Notes: generated by a model not told the origin, from the letters alone. A DNA stretch of 64,000 bases from Vreelandella zhanjiangensis DSM 21076 (GCF_000377665.1 NZ_KB898650.1:124001-188000), one strand, 5' to 3'. Numbered from the stretch's first letter, positions 26,756-36,194 are shown. Program-made: numbers and translations.

Positions 26756-26792
26756 ATCTTTGCGCCTCTTCGGGCATTAATGTTCACGACGC

Positions 26793-27782
26793 TTACCGTT
26801 CGAAGTGTACTCGCTCTATGAGCGGTACCAGCTCATGAAATTGCTCATCTAAATAACCACCATAAGTACCAAGCGTCCGGTAATCGATTAATGAGCCATA
26901 CTCATGCGTAATTCGGTAGCGCAATGGTGCACTAGCAAGTGCATACGCTAACGCATCGGCTAAAGTAGCAAGCGTTTGTGGCGGCGTGCCCACGGGTGCA
27001 AAGATGCCTCGGTCGGTGGTATGCACCAGATCGATTCCCTGCTCACGAAGCGTTAAGACGTCAGGTAGCCCAGGCAGCCGTTCGCTTCCCGCCACGGCCA
27101 ATGGCACCAAGGCACCCGAGGCAAAAAGAGCGCCCGCCGAAGGCAGATTAAGCATGGCAAAATCAATTTCCTGAGCCAATAAGGCTTCTACCTGAGAGGG
27201 GGTATCAGGAAAACGAACCAGCTGTATATCTGAAAGAGAGATATCGTTCTTGTCAAAAAACTCCAGCCAGAAAAGATGATCGGTGGAGTTAGTGATGGCG
27301 CCGAACATGAGGGGTTTTGAAGAAGCATTGATTAACGCTTCAATATCGCTAGCTTGTTGGGCCGCATGCCCTGCATAGGTAGCGGGAATATTCACCGTGC
27401 GAACCAGCAACGACACGGGTGCAAAATCAGCATGAGAAAATGACGCTAGCCCTGCCAGGTACGAAAGGTCGATCGTTTGATGACTACCGAGCAGCGTATA
27501 ACCATCGGGCGCGGCATCTTTGACATACTGCGCGCCACGCATAGCGCCCTGGCCGGGCATATTAACCACAAGAACAGGCTGGCCTAGATAGGTTTGCGCC
27601 GTTTCAAAGATATCCCGAAACAGCACATCGGACGCCCCTCCCAGACCAAAGGGAATCACTAACGTAATTTCGCGCTGCGGGTAGTGTTCGTCGGCAACGG
27701 CCCCCGCCATGATCAGTAGAAAAATGCCTAACAGGCTAGTTTTAAAGCAATAACGCACTACTTCCCTGCAACTATACGCCAT
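26793..27782 (-). CDS. TctC/Bug-type periplasmic solute-binding protein
   Basis: A 329-residue secreted protein with an N-terminal signal region (to about residue 31, ending AGAVADEHYP) and the family hallmarks ITLVIPFGLGGASDVLFRD, NMPGQGAMRGAQYV and PDGYTLL. Such proteins bind carboxylates for tripartite tricarboxylate transporters, but no TctA/TctB membrane genes are nearby. It ends 37 bases before the GGDEF/EAL gene on the same strand, so it probably acts as a periplasmic sensor for it, as known for some orphan Bug proteins beside signalling proteins. GGGAG precedes the ATG. Confidence 0.85.
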   Translation of the reverse strand: MAYSCREVVRYCFKTSLLGIFLLIMAGAVADEHYPQREITLVIPFGLGGASDVLFRDIFETAQTYLGQPVLVVNMPGQGAMRGAQYVKDAAPDGYTLLGSHQTIDLSYLAGLASFSHADFAPVSLLVRTVNIPATYAGHAAQQASDIEALINASSKPLMFGAITNSTDHLFWLEFFDKNDISLSDIQLVRFPDTPSQVEALLAQEIDFAMLNLPSAGALFASGALVPLAVAGSERLPGLPDVLTLREQGIDLVHTTDRGIFAPVGTPPQTLATLADALAYALASAPLRYRITHEYGSLIDYRTLGTYGGYLDEQFHELVPLIERVHFER

Positions 27783-27819
27783 GCTCCCATCCCCTTATTT
27801 TTTTTTAGTTAACGCATAG

Positions 27820-28311
27820 CTACTCTTTGCAACATAGCTTTAATTTTCGGCCGCTACCACAAAAGCAGGGATCATTACGGCGCGGCTTGAGACGCATCAC
27901 GTCCGGCGTACCGTCCACGTACCACCAGCGATCCTGTTCAAACACAAAGCGTGAATTCTCCTCCAACCTATGCCAGCGGGCGCGCTCTTTGAAATATGCG
28001 CGAAAGTGCACATAACCAATATTGGCTTGGGGAAGCGCATCTTGAACAGTAGGCATTGCATTAATAATTGATAAACCTTTCCACTGTGTATGCAAGTCGG
28101 GCGCAAGTTCAGCAGGTCGAGTACTTACATGCCAGGTGGCTAACAGGTAATCACATAGATTGAGCGCAAAGGCACTATAGCGGGAGCGCATCAACGCTTC
28201 TGGGGTTGGGGCGGGTTCTCCACCGTGATAACGACCGCAGCATGCATCAGTCGATAGTCCTGTACCACAAGGGCAACTTTTTTCGGTTAGAGAAATCATA
28301 GAAAGGCTCAT
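27820..28311 (-). CDS. ychJ: YchJ-family SEC-C motif protein
   Basis: A 163-residue protein with two SEC-C-like zinc motifs: CPCGTGLSTDACCGRYH at the N-terminus and NDPCFCGSGRKLKLCC at the C-terminus, flanking the YchJ middle domain (LMRSRYSAFAL, WHRLEENSRFV). YchJ has no established reaction. Start taken at 28311; a second ATG at 28299 would remove four residues. It is divergent from the 28486 gene. Confidence 0.9.
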   Translation of the reverse strand: MSLSMISLTEKSCPCGTGLSTDACCGRYHGGEPAPTPEALMRSRYSAFALNLCDYLLATWHVSTRPAELAPDLHTQWKGLSIINAMPTVQDALPQANIGYVHFRAYFKERARWHRLEENSRFVFEQDRWWYVDGTPDVMRLKPRRNDPCFCGSGRKLKLCCKE

Positions 28312-28485
28312 CTATCACGTTTACTTAAGCCTAACCGATAATACTTAAAGCCGTCCTATACATAGACTCGGTTTTCGTTCGATATTGGCCCTATGTTAAG
28401 CGTATAGTGGCTAAGCAAGATTTTTTTGACCGACGGAGTACGAAACACGATCCCAATATTCTTTCCAAAGACAGCGGAGGTTCTC

Positions 28486-28797
28486 ATGAAGGTTTATAAA
28501 CCGGAATGGCAGTGCACGTTTAGCGTAAACGAAGGCGCAGAAGAATCAGCTAACTGGAAAGAGCGAGTCGCTTGGCGACTTCGCGCAGTGGCCGACCGTT
28601 TAGACGGTGTCGGTCGGACGCTTAAGATCGATTGCAATGTGACCCCTCAGGTAAGCCGAGAAGAAGTGGATACCTGTCTAGGTAAAGGGTTTGAAGTGAC
28701 CCAGCAGTTATTGACCCAGCTGGCGCATCAGCAGGCCTGCGAAGATGTCATGCGCAACGCCAAGGCCGATCTGTTTGAAGAGCACTCCTCTACGTGA
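28486..28797 (+). CDS. Hypothetical 103-aa protein
   Basis: Family not recognised with confidence. The chosen ATG has GGAGG eight bases upstream, so the longer frame from 28426 is rejected. The protein is soluble, with WKERVAWRLRAVADRLDG forming an amphipathic helix and an acidic tail. It stands alone between a divergent ychJ and a strong terminator, so it is monocistronic. Confidence 0.7.
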   Translation: MKVYKPEWQCTFSVNEGAEESANWKERVAWRLRAVADRLDGVGRTLKIDCNVTPQVSREEVDTCLGKGFEVTQQLLTQLAHQQACEDVMRNAKADLFEEHSST

Positions 28798-28812
28798 GCA
28801 AGCACTTCTCAT

Positions 28813-28846
28813 CTAAGTAGATTAAAAAACTAAGTAGATTAGAAAA
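28813..28846. repeat. Two tandem 17-bp direct repeats
   Basis: CTAAGTAGATTAAAAAA is followed immediately by CTAAGTAGATTAGAAAA, one mismatch apart, in the 3' region between the 28486 gene and its terminator. No function is evident; it may be a simple slippage duplication. Confidence 0.7.
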
Positions 28847-28869
28847 CACCCGCCCTCACCTTGAACTGC

Positions 28870-28908
28870 ACCCCGAAAGTTGGATACCCAACCTTCGGGG
28901 TGTTTTTT
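28870..28908 (+). terminator. Intrinsic terminator after the 103-aa gene
   Basis: ACCCCGAA pairs with TTCGGGGT across an inner GTTGG/CCAAC stem, followed by six T residues at 28903-28908. It ends five bases from the stop codon of the convergent lipoprotein gene. Confidence 0.88.
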
Positions 28909-28912
28909 GGCG

Positions 28913-30265
28913 TTACTGCTTCTCGAACTGCTCAGCTTCAAGCGCGACCCGCTCGATAATGCCGGTGAACAACGCTCTTTGCGATACCATTTCCGTATTA
29001 GCTTCGCTGAGTACCACGTCCAGCGTTTTCTCTTCGACGGGTTCGCGCATATCCTTGAGTGTCAACAGATTGCCCGTGCCCATGAAGGTGCTGATGGGAA
29101 GGTCAAACACCAGCAGCTCTGCTTGGTGCTCAAGAGGAAAAGTCGATGCGATGGAGATGTCGGAACTGGCGATACTTTTGATGATATCGTCCGCCGTGAC
29201 CGCTACATAACTATCCAATTGCTGCTGCACATTATTATGGTATTCACGCATCCGGTTGCGTTCGAAGGACTTTTTCGCCCAATCGCTGTCCGCATTTTCG
29301 ATCCGTTGCTGGATGCTAGCCACCCGGCGCTCCGTCATGCCAAGCTCGCGCTCAAGCTGGCGGTGATTGCCGTGTCGGTTTTCAGCGCGAATCAGGTCTT
29401 CTGTGCGCTTCTCCCTTGCCTCCTGGAGCTGTTGATTAAGCGTTTCTGTCTCGCCCTGAGTGCGGTAAGGGCGTCCGCGCAGTTCGGTAAGCTCCCGGTA
29501 CTCATCAAAAAAGGCGGCATACTGCTCGTTGATGGGGGCAGGGTGAAGCACTTCATTCGGTAGCCAGAGTTGATAGCAAGTATCCTCCTCTTCGAGGCGA
29601 TCCACTGTAACGGCATCATCGGCAGAGGGGCAGCTTTCGGTGCGCGTCCTCCCGCCATAGGAAAATACCCGGCTGCGTTCGGGGTCAAGCGTTCTCACCG
29701 CCAGGTCGTTTTCCAAAATATAATTGTTCCAGCCTTCAACAACCGTTCGCGCCATTTCGGCCTGACGCTCTACCGTCTCGTCGATACGCGCTTGCAATGT
29801 CGCTATTTTTTGATCAGCGGGCGCAAGTGCCTCGTCAAAAGCCGCTTTGGTTTCTTCAAGCTGGGCTAGCGTGCTCTGCTCGGCGTCGAGTTCCGCTTTC
29901 AGCGGCGCCGTATCTTCATCAAGATTTGCACGCCAAGCAGCGTCCCCGTTATCGCGCTGTTCCTGGAATGCTTCAGTCGCTTCCCAGATCTGTTCAGCAT
30001 CATCGGGAAATTCCACGTCTGGCAGTTGATCACCAGGCGATGCCAACCACTCGGTCAGCGCGCTTTTAAACTGCTGTAGCTCGATGGATTCGTTAATCGC
30101 TGCCTCATCGAAGTAGTACACTCGACCCGGGCGGCTCTGATCGAAAATAGAGGTATCGACTTCGCCCACGACAGAAATTTCCGCCTGATCCGGATAGTCG
30201 CTTCCACAGCCTGCCAGCAACAGCGCTGCGGCAATACATGCCCATTTATTAAATCCCCCGCTCAC
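28913..30265 (-). CDS. Coiled-coil lipoprotein of unknown function
   Basis: A 450-residue secreted protein. The start is a GTG at 30265 because AAGGAGG sits five bases before it; the signal peptide then ends in LLAGC with C20 as the lipidated cysteine. Residues ~120-180 and ~255-345 are long, charged, heptad-like helices (LDAEQSTLAQLEETKAAF, LNQQLQEAREKRTEDLIRAE) with a globular part between them containing two cysteines. No family recognised. It is alone on its strand between the terminator of the upstream gene and argE. Confidence 0.75.
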   Translation of the reverse strand: MSGGFNKWACIAAALLLAGCGSDYPDQAEISVVGEVDTSIFDQSRPGRVYYFDEAAINESIELQQFKSALTEWLASPGDQLPDVEFPDDAEQIWEATEAFQEQRDNGDAAWRANLDEDTAPLKAELDAEQSTLAQLEETKAAFDEALAPADQKIATLQARIDETVERQAEMARTVVEGWNNYILENDLAVRTLDPERSRVFSYGGRTRTESCPSADDAVTVDRLEEEDTCYQLWLPNEVLHPAPINEQYAAFFDEYRELTELRGRPYRTQGETETLNQQLQEAREKRTEDLIRAENRHGNHRQLERELGMTERRVASIQQRIENADSDWAKKSFERNRMREYHNNVQQQLDSYVAVTADDIIKSIASSDISIASTFPLEHQAELLVFDLPISTFMGTGNLLTLKDMREPVEEKTLDVVLSEANTEMVSQRALFTGIIERVALEAEQFEKQ

Positions 30266-30529
30266 CTCTACCTCCTTAATTAACAAAGCTTATCGGCAAC
30301 ATAATTCCGAACTACTTTATAGTATCCTAATTATACTGGGCATGACGCAACACTTTCTCGTTACGTCGAGACTTGAGCGCTCGATACTATCGACGCCAAG
30401 GTTGGCGTGATTCAGATCGCTGCCGTCCTTTATTGCCATGCTTTAATTGAAAAAGGGCTTTTAGGCAGGGTATGAAAGCTCCCCCTCCTTAGCTGCCAGG
30501 AAGTAGAGCTTTCATATATTCATATTATG
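30266..30529. other. Intergenic region between argE and the lipoprotein gene
   Basis: No gene found. A TATAAT at 30330-30335 (minus strand) is a plausible -10 for the lipoprotein gene, but no convincing -35 is visible at the usual distance. The part nearest argE holds the inverted repeat at 30471-30516. Confidence 0.5.
30471..30516. repeat. 11-bp inverted repeat downstream of argE
   Basis: TATGAAAGCTC at 30471-30481 is perfectly inverted as GAGCTTTCATA at 30506-30516, around 24 bases containing CCCCCTCCTT. It sits 14 bases beyond the argE stop codon, so it may cap the argE transcript; no T-tract follows on the argE strand. Confidence 0.6.
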
Positions 30530-31696
30530 CTAGGTAAAAGGCACTTCCAGCGCGCGGCCCATCTTGGTCATGAAGCCCAAACACGCCTCAAGCTCACTTT
30601 TATCAATGTACTCGTCCGGCTGGTGCGCCTGGGCAATGCTGCCCGGTCCCAGAATAATCGTTTGTAATCCCTGCCCCTGAAACTGTCCCGCCTCGGTTGC
30701 ATAGGCCACTGCGTGGTCGCAGCAAGCGCCGGGCAAATGATCCTTGGCTAAACGCAACACGTCTGCGTTATCACGGTTAGCAAGCCCTGGAACGGTGAGC
30801 GCCAGTGGTTCGGTCACTATTTCAACATGCTTGCCCCTGGCCTGCAGCTCGGCGCTCAGCGCTTCGCAATAGGCTTCAAAACGCGCAAACACTTCTCCGA
30901 ACGTTTCGGTGGGTAAATGGCGAATTTCCCAGTCGAACTGGCACTCTCGCGCCATGATATTGATGGCCGTGCCGCCGTTAATTTTACCCACATGTAAACT
31001 GGTATGCGGTACGTTGAACGCTTCATCGACACGCCCTTCATCCACCAGAACCGTCATGGTGTCTTCGATAAAGGTGACCAGACGTGCCGCCACATGAATC
31101 GCCGAGGTGCCCTGATTGACCTGACTGCTATGCGCCTCACGCCCGATGACCGTCGTGCGCAGGTTAGTGGCACCTTTTTGGGCGACCACCGGCTGCATGC
31201 TGGTCGGCTCACCGACAATCACATGCGCGGTAGTGGAGTAATGCTCATAGAAGCGCTTGATCAGTGCAGGCGCGCCCACACAGCCAATCTCCTCGTCATA
31301 CGAAAAGCCGAAATAAACAGGCTGTTTTAGCGGTGCCTTCACCCAGGCAGGCACCATGGCCAATGCACAGGCGATAAAGCCCTTCATATCGCAGGTGCCG
31401 CGGCCATAAAGCCTGCCGTCTTCGCCATCGTGAAGGCTAAACGGGTCGGTCGACCAGGGCTGACCCGCGACCGGCACCACGTCGGTATGGCCTGAAAGCA
31501 TCACGCCGCCTGGGGCATCGGGGCCTACACGGGCAATCAGGTTCGCCTTGGTGCCACAGGGGCTCATTACCCGCTCAGAGGCGATGCCATACTCTTCAAG
31601 ATAGCCTTCGACAAATTCGATCAGCGCGAGGTTGGAACCACGGGAGGTGGTATCGAAAGAGACCAGTTTGGTTAATAGCGCTATTGCGTCACTCAT
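30530..31696 (-). CDS. argE: N-acetylornithine deacetylase ArgE (M20 family)
   Basis: A 388-residue cytoplasmic metallohydrolase converting N-acetylornithine to ornithine in the linear arginine pathway. MLSGHTDVVPV and GRGTCDMKG carry the first metal histidine and bridging aspartate; YDEEIGCVGAP gives the catalytic and metal glutamates; GEPTS and ILGPGSIAQAHQPDEYI complete the M20/ArgE signature, with the C-terminal metal histidine. Dimerisation lid residues ~180-290 are normal. The gene stands alone; the related desuccinylase DapE is a less likely call because of IVGEPTSMQPV. Confidence 0.92.
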   Translation of the reverse strand: MSDAIALLTKLVSFDTTSRGSNLALIEFVEGYLEEYGIASERVMSPCGTKANLIARVGPDAPGGVMLSGHTDVVPVAGQPWSTDPFSLHDGEDGRLYGRGTCDMKGFIACALAMVPAWVKAPLKQPVYFGFSYDEEIGCVGAPALIKRFYEHYSTTAHVIVGEPTSMQPVVAQKGATNLRTTVIGREAHSSQVNQGTSAIHVAARLVTFIEDTMTVLVDEGRVDEAFNVPHTSLHVGKINGGTAINIMARECQFDWEIRHLPTETFGEVFARFEAYCEALSAELQARGKHVEIVTEPLALTVPGLANRDNADVLRLAKDHLPGACCDHAVAYATEAGQFQGQGLQTIILGPGSIAQAHQPDEYIDKSELEACLGFMTKMGRALEVPFT

Positions 31697-31793
31697 AGAA
31701 TTCTCGTTGGTTATGCAATTCGCCTAACCCTATCACCGGCTTCCTCTTACGCCTACTGCCAAAGTTGAACGTGGTCACACTCATTTAACTTAG

Positions 31794-31811
31794 CGGTCAT
31801 CAAAATGTCAT
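31794..31811 (+). promoter_or_regulatory. Pho box of the ugp operon
   Basis: Two GTCAT units (31796-31800 and 31807-31811) lie exactly 11 bases apart in CGGTCATCAAAATGTCAT, matching the PhoB direct-repeat layout CTGTCAT-N4-CTGTCAT. A -10-like TACTGT follows ten bases later at 31822-31827, and the ugpB start is 69 bases further on. This predicts phosphate-starvation control. Confidence 0.7.
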
Positions 31812-31896
31812 CTACACTGACTACTGTTCAGTGCATCCAAAAACCTTAACAAACGCACTGTGCCACTTGGCGATGCCAAGGCGACAAGGAGCTCTT

Positions 31897-33225
31897 ATGT
31901 CTCGTTTTATGTTACGCGCGTTATCTGCCGGTATTGCGGCGGCCACTCTGAGTGTGACCGCCCACGCCGCTACCGAGATCAGCTGGTGGCACTCCATGGG
32001 TGGCGAGCTGGGCGAACGCTTGAGCGCCCTTGCCGAAGACTTCAATGCCACCCAGGATGAGTATCGCGTCACGCCCTCCTACCGGGGCGAATACGAACAG
32101 ACCATGGTTAACACCATTGCCGCCTTCCGCGCAGGCGAGCAGCCTCACATCGTACAAATTTACGAAGTAGGCACCGGCACCATGATGGCCGCCCAAGGCG
32201 CTATCTACCCCGTTTATGAGCTGATGGAAGAGCACGGCAACACTTTTGACCCGGCTGATTATCTACCCGTGGTGACCGGTTACTACACCGACACCAACGG
32301 CAACATGCTCTCCATGCCGTTCAACTCGTCAACGCCGATTCTTTACTACAACAAGGACGTCTTCGAAGCCGCTGGCCTCGACCCTGAAACGCCGCCGACC
32401 ACTTGGCAAGAAATGGGTGAGATGGGCCAGCAGATTGTCGATGAAGGCGCGGCCTCTTGTGGCTTCACCATGGCCTACGCGGCCAACTGGGTGGGCCTTG
32501 AGAACTTCTCAGCGCTGCACAATCAGTCCATCGGCACTAAAGAAAACGGCTTCGGCGGTCTGGATACCGAGTTTGCCTTTAACGGCGACGTACAGGCGCG
32601 TTTCTGGGATCAGTTGAAAGAGTGGTCTGATAGCGGCGTCTACAGCTACGCAGGCCCAGCAAACGGCCCGGACGCGGCACCTTCGTTCTATTCCAGCGAC
32701 TGCGCGATGTACATGAACTCGTCCGCGTCACGCGCCGACGTGTTGGCTAACTCCGACTTCGACGTGGGCTTTGGCATGCTGCCTGTTTATGACGACGTAG
32801 ATGGCGCACCGCAGAACTCGATCATCGGTGGCGCGACTCTGTGGGTGCTTTCAGGCCACGAAGACGACGAGTACACCGGCGTTGCTGAATTCCTTGAGTA
32901 CCTCTCATTGCCCGAAGTTCAGGCCGAGTGGCACCAGGGCACCGGCTACCTGCCGATTACCACCGCCGCTTATGAGCTGAGCCAGGAGCAGGGTTACTAC
33001 GATGAGAACCCAGGCGCGGATATCGCTATCGAGCAGATCAACTTAAACGAGCCGACGGAAAACTCCAAAGGCCTGCGTTTTGGCAACTATCCTCAAGTAC
33101 GCATGATTCTGGACGAAGAGTTCCAGGCCGTACTGGCTGGCACCAAGGACGGTCAGCAAGCGCTGGATGACGCGGCACGCCGCGGCAATCAGATCCTGCG
33201 CGACTTCGAGGCTGCCAATAACTAA
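31897..33225 (+). CDS. ugpB: Glycerol-3-phosphate-binding protein UgpB
   Basis: A 442-residue periplasmic binding protein. AAGGAG precedes the ATG at 31897, giving a signal peptide cut near AHAATEISWW. The mature N-terminus ISWWHSMGGELGERL is a UgpB hallmark, followed by AFRAGEQPHIVQIYEVGTGTMMA. It captures sn-glycerol-3-phosphate or glycerophosphodiesters as a phosphorus source. First gene of ugpBAEC behind a Pho box; followed by two hairpins that may raise its expression over the permease genes. Confidence 0.93.
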   Translation: MSRFMLRALSAGIAAATLSVTAHAATEISWWHSMGGELGERLSALAEDFNATQDEYRVTPSYRGEYEQTMVNTIAAFRAGEQPHIVQIYEVGTGTMMAAQGAIYPVYELMEEHGNTFDPADYLPVVTGYYTDTNGNMLSMPFNSSTPILYYNKDVFEAAGLDPETPPTTWQEMGEMGQQIVDEGAASCGFTMAYAANWVGLENFSALHNQSIGTKENGFGGLDTEFAFNGDVQARFWDQLKEWSDSGVYSYAGPANGPDAAPSFYSSDCAMYMNSSASRADVLANSDFDVGFGMLPVYDDVDGAPQNSIIGGATLWVLSGHEDDEYTGVAEFLEYLSLPEVQAEWHQGTGYLPITTAAYELSQEQGYYDENPGADIAIEQINLNEPTENSKGLRFGNYPQVRMILDEEFQAVLAGTKDGQQALDDAARRGNQILRDFEAANN

Positions 33226-33244
33226 GCGCTTCTCGCTATTTGTA

Positions 33245-33274
33245 AACAAACCCCGGCTTATAGCCGGGGTTTGT
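33245..33274 (+). terminator. Hairpin after ugpB (attenuating terminator or mRNA end)
   Basis: AACAAACCCCGGCT pairs perfectly with AGCCGGGGTTTGTT around TA/TT loop bases. There is no long T-tract, so it more likely protects the ugpB mRNA or partially terminates than ends the operon. Confidence 0.7.
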
Positions 33275-33280
33275 TATAGG

Positions 33281-33323
33281 AGCCATCCCATACGCCCTGA
33301 TCACCGGGGCCTATGGGATGGCT
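33281..33323 (+). repeat. Second hairpin between ugpB and ugpA
   Basis: AGCCATCCCATA (33281-33292) and TATGGGATGGCT (33312-33323) are perfect 12-bp inverted arms; the enclosed CGCCC...GGGGC bases can extend pairing. It lies seven bases after the first hairpin and 60 bases before ugpA. Confidence 0.7.
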
Positions 33324-33385
33324 TACTTTCAGACAGTTGATTGCCGTAATCAGCCGTCCCCAGCGCCCGTAACACAGGATGTGCC

Positions 33386-34270
33386 ATGCAGACCAAACGT
33401 TCCACCTATCAAAATCGGTGGCTCCCTTTCTTACTCTTAGCGCCGCAGTTGGCGATTACACTGGTATTTTTTATCTGGCCGGCAAGCCAGGCAGTTAAAT
33501 CCAGTTTCGAGCGCACCGATGCGTTCGGCTTTAAAACAACGTTTGTCGGCCTGGAGAACTATGCACGTATCCTGGCCGATCCCAGCTACCTGAATGCGCT
33601 GGGGCGCACCGCGATTTTTTCCGTCTCGGTGACGGTACTTTCCATGAGCCTGGCGCTGTTGCTGGCCGTTTGCGTTAACCGTGTGCTGCGTAGCGCCAAG
33701 TTCTACACCACGCTTCTGGTATGGCCCTACGCGGTTGCTCCGGTGGTAGCGGGTGTGCTGTGGTGGTTTTTATTCAATCCCACCATCGGCCTTCTGCCGC
33801 ATCTGCTCGACTGGTTCGGTATCAGTTGGAATCACCGCGTTTCGGGCACCCAGGCAATGATTTTGATCACCATTGCCGCCGCCTGGAAGCAGATCTCCTA
33901 TAACTTCCTGTTTTTCCTGGCAGGGCTTCAATCTGTACCGCAGTCACTCATGGAGGCTGCGGCTATTGATGGCGCGGGCCCCTTCAAGCGCTTCTGGACC
34001 ATCGTGCTCCCGCTGCTATCGCCCACCACCTTCTTTTTGCTGATCATCAACATCAACTACGTGATGTTCGATACCTTCGGGGTGATTGATGCCACTACCG
34101 CTGGTGGGCCAGGCCAAGCCACCATGACGCTGGTCTACAAGGTCTACACCGACGGCGTCGCGGGGTTGAACATCGGATCCTCTTCGGCTCAATCAGTCAT
34201 GCTGATGGGCATCGTGATTATCCTGACGTTTATCCAGTTCCGGTACGTGGAACGCCGGGTCAACTACTAG
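33386..34270 (+). CDS. ugpA: Glycerol-3-phosphate ABC permease UgpA
   Basis: A 294-residue inner-membrane subunit with six helices. [28 protein letters not shown] is the EAA-loop that contacts the ATPase UgpC, in the standard position two helices before the end. The start is ATG at 33386 after AGGATG. It pairs with UgpE 18 bases downstream. Confidence 0.93.
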   Translation: MQTKRSTYQNRWLPFLLLAPQLAITLVFFIWPASQAVKSSFERTDAFGFKTTFVGLENYARILADPSYLNALGRTAIFSVSVTVLSMSLALLLAVCVNRVLRSAKFYTTLLVWPYAVAPVVAGVLWWFLFNPTIGLLPHLLDWFGISWNHRVSGTQAMILITIAAAWKQISYNFLFFLAGLQSVPQSLMEAAAIDGAGPFKRFWTIVLPLLSPTTFFLLIININYVMFDTFGVIDATTAGGPGQATMTLVYKVYTDGVAGLNIGSSSAQSVMLMGIVIILTFIQFRYVERRVNY

Positions 34271-34288
34271 TGCGTTAAGGAAATAAAC

Positions 34289-35137
34289 ATGGTTGAAAGA
34301 AGACCTTTTCTTAATATTCTCACCCACCTGGTGCTGATTGCCGGCGTGCTGATCGTGGCGTTTCCGGTGTACGTGGCGTTTATCGCCTCGACCCACGAGC
34401 CCAGCGCCTTCGTGCGCGGCGTGCTGCCGCTGCTTCCCGGCGACAACATGTTTGCATCCTACCGGCAGATGCTTAGCTCCGGCTGGCAGGTGGGCGGCAC
34501 GCCGCCGGTCTGGCTGATGCTGGGTAACTCGCTGATCATGGCGCTGACGATTGCGATCGGCAAAATCGCCATTTCGATTATCTCCGCCTTTGCGATTGTC
34601 TATTTCCGCTTCCCGTTTCGCATGCTGGCGTTCTGGATCATCTTCATCACCCTGATGCTGCCGGTCGAAGTTCGCATCATTCCCACCTACGCGGTCGTTG
34701 CCAACCTGGGCATGCTGAACTCCTATGCGGGGCTAACGCTTCCGCTGATTGCCTCGGCCACCGCGACCTTTCTGTTCCGGCAGTTCTTCATGACCGTGCC
34801 GGAAGAGTTGATGGAAGCCAGCCGGGTGGATGGCGCCGGGCCGATGAAGTTCTTCAAGGACATATTGCTGCCGGTATCGATTACCAATATCGCCGCCCTT
34901 TTCGTGATCATGTTTATTTACGGCTGGGTGCAGTACCTGTGGCCGCTGCTGGTCACCACTGATGAAGACTTCTACACCATCGTGCTGGGTATCAAGCGCC
35001 TGATGGCCTCGTCCGACCGAGTTCCCGCCTGGAACCTCATCATGGCGACCGTCACGCTTGCCATGCTGCCGCCGGTATTAGTAGTGCTGTTTATGCAAAA
35101 ACTGTTCGTGAAAGGCCTGACCGAGACGGAGAAATAA
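34289..35137 (+). CDS. ugpE: Glycerol-3-phosphate ABC permease UgpE
   Basis: A 282-residue six-helix permease subunit. [27 protein letters not shown] is the EAA-loop; FINGWVQY-type packing is seen in [13 protein letters not shown] near the C-terminus, typical of UgpE/MalG relatives. AAGGAAA lies six bases before the ATG. One base separates it from ugpC. Confidence 0.93.
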   Translation: MVERRPFLNILTHLVLIAGVLIVAFPVYVAFIASTHEPSAFVRGVLPLLPGDNMFASYRQMLSSGWQVGGTPPVWLMLGNSLIMALTIAIGKIAISIISAFAIVYFRFPFRMLAFWIIFITLMLPVEVRIIPTYAVVANLGMLNSYAGLTLPLIASATATFLFRQFFMTVPEELMEASRVDGAGPMKFFKDILLPVSITNIAALFVIMFIYGWVQYLWPLLVTTDEDFYTIVLGIKRLMASSDRVPAWNLIMATVTLAMLPPVLVVLFMQKLFVKGLTETEK

Positions 35138-35138
35138 G

Positions 35139-36194
35139 ATGGCTAGCATTACCTTGGAAGGGCTTAGAAAAACCTACACAGGCGACGTCCATGCCGTTAA
35201 AGGCATCGACCTTGCGATTGAAGACGGCGAGTTCGTGGTGCTGGTGGGCCCTTCGGGCTGCGGTAAATCAACGCTGTTACGCATGGTGGCCGGGCTTGAA
35301 ACAATTACCGACGGTACGCTCAAGATTGGCGACCGGGTCGTCAACAATCTCGAACCCGCCGAGCGCGATATCGCCATGGTGTTTCAGAACTATGCGCTCT
35401 ACCCGCACATGACGGTGTACAACAACCTCGCGTATGGGCTGAAAAACCGCGGCTTTAAAAAACTCGAGATCGAAGAACGGGTGCGTAAAGCGGCCAAGAT
35501 GCTCGAAATCGAGGAATACCTTGATCGCAAACCGCGCAAGCTCTCCGGCGGCCAGCGCCAGCGCGTCGCCATGGGTCGGGCGTTGGTACGTGAGCCCGCG
35601 GCCTTTTTGTTCGACGAACCGCTCTCTAACCTGGATGCCAAGCTGCGCGTACAGATGCGTGTGGAGATCAAGCAGCTTCAGCGCCGCTTGAAGACCACCA
35701 GCCTCTACGTCACCCACGACCAGCTTGAAGCGATGACGCTGGGTGATCGTTTGGTGGTGCTTAGCGCAGGTAAAATCGAACAGGTGGGCACGCCCATGGA
35801 GATCTATGCGCGCCCCGCATCGATGTTTGTAGCAGGTTTTATCGGCTCGCCTGCGATGAACATGGTGCCGCTTGAATACCTGCAAACGCGCGGCACCCAT
35901 GACCTGCTAAACGATCTTCCCGCCGATACCGACACAGTAGGCATCCGCCCGGACGATATGCGCCTTTCGCCACCCGATGCACCACATCTGATCGTCGATT
36001 CCACGCTTGAACTGTTTGAAGCGGCCGGCGCCGAGAGCCATCTTTACGTGCGACTTGCCGACAGCGACCAGCCCACCGTGATTCGGGTAAGCGGCCAGCC
36101 GCCGGTCAAGGAGGGCGAAACGCTGCGCTTTTATGTCACCCGCGAAGCGCTGCACCCGTTTAACAGCGCGATCGGCCTGCGCACGGGGGATTAA
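35139..36194 (+). CDS. ugpC: Glycerol-3-phosphate ABC ATPase UgpC
   Basis: A 351-residue ATPase of the MalK/UgpC type. Walker [10 protein letters not shown], signature [14 protein letters not shown], Walker [17 protein letters not shown], and the switch histidine in YVTHDQ are all present; residues ~235-350 form the C-terminal OB-fold (TOBE) domain. No ugpQ follows, so the phosphodiesterase for diesters must be elsewhere or absent. It energises UgpAE. Confidence 0.94.
   Translation: MASITLEGLRKTYTGDVHAVKGIDLAIEDGEFVVLVGPSGCGKSTLLRMVAGLETITDGTLKIGDRVVNNLEPAERDIAMVFQNYALYPHMTVYNNLAYGLKNRGFKKLEIEERVRKAAKMLEIEEYLDRKPRKLSGGQRQRVAMGRALVREPAAFLFDEPLSNLDAKLRVQMRVEIKQLQRRLKTTSLYVTHDQLEAMTLGDRLVVLSAGKIEQVGTPMEIYARPASMFVAGFIGSPAMNMVPLEYLQTRGTHDLLNDLPADTDTVGIRPDDMRLSPPDAPHLIVDSTLELFEAAGAESHLYVRLADSDQPTVIRVSGQPPVKEGETLRFYVTREALHPFNSAIGLRTGD

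Noticed and set aside
30330-30335. TATAAT as a complete promoter for the lipoprotein gene
   Set aside because: No acceptable -35 at 16-18 bases; listed only as a possible -10.
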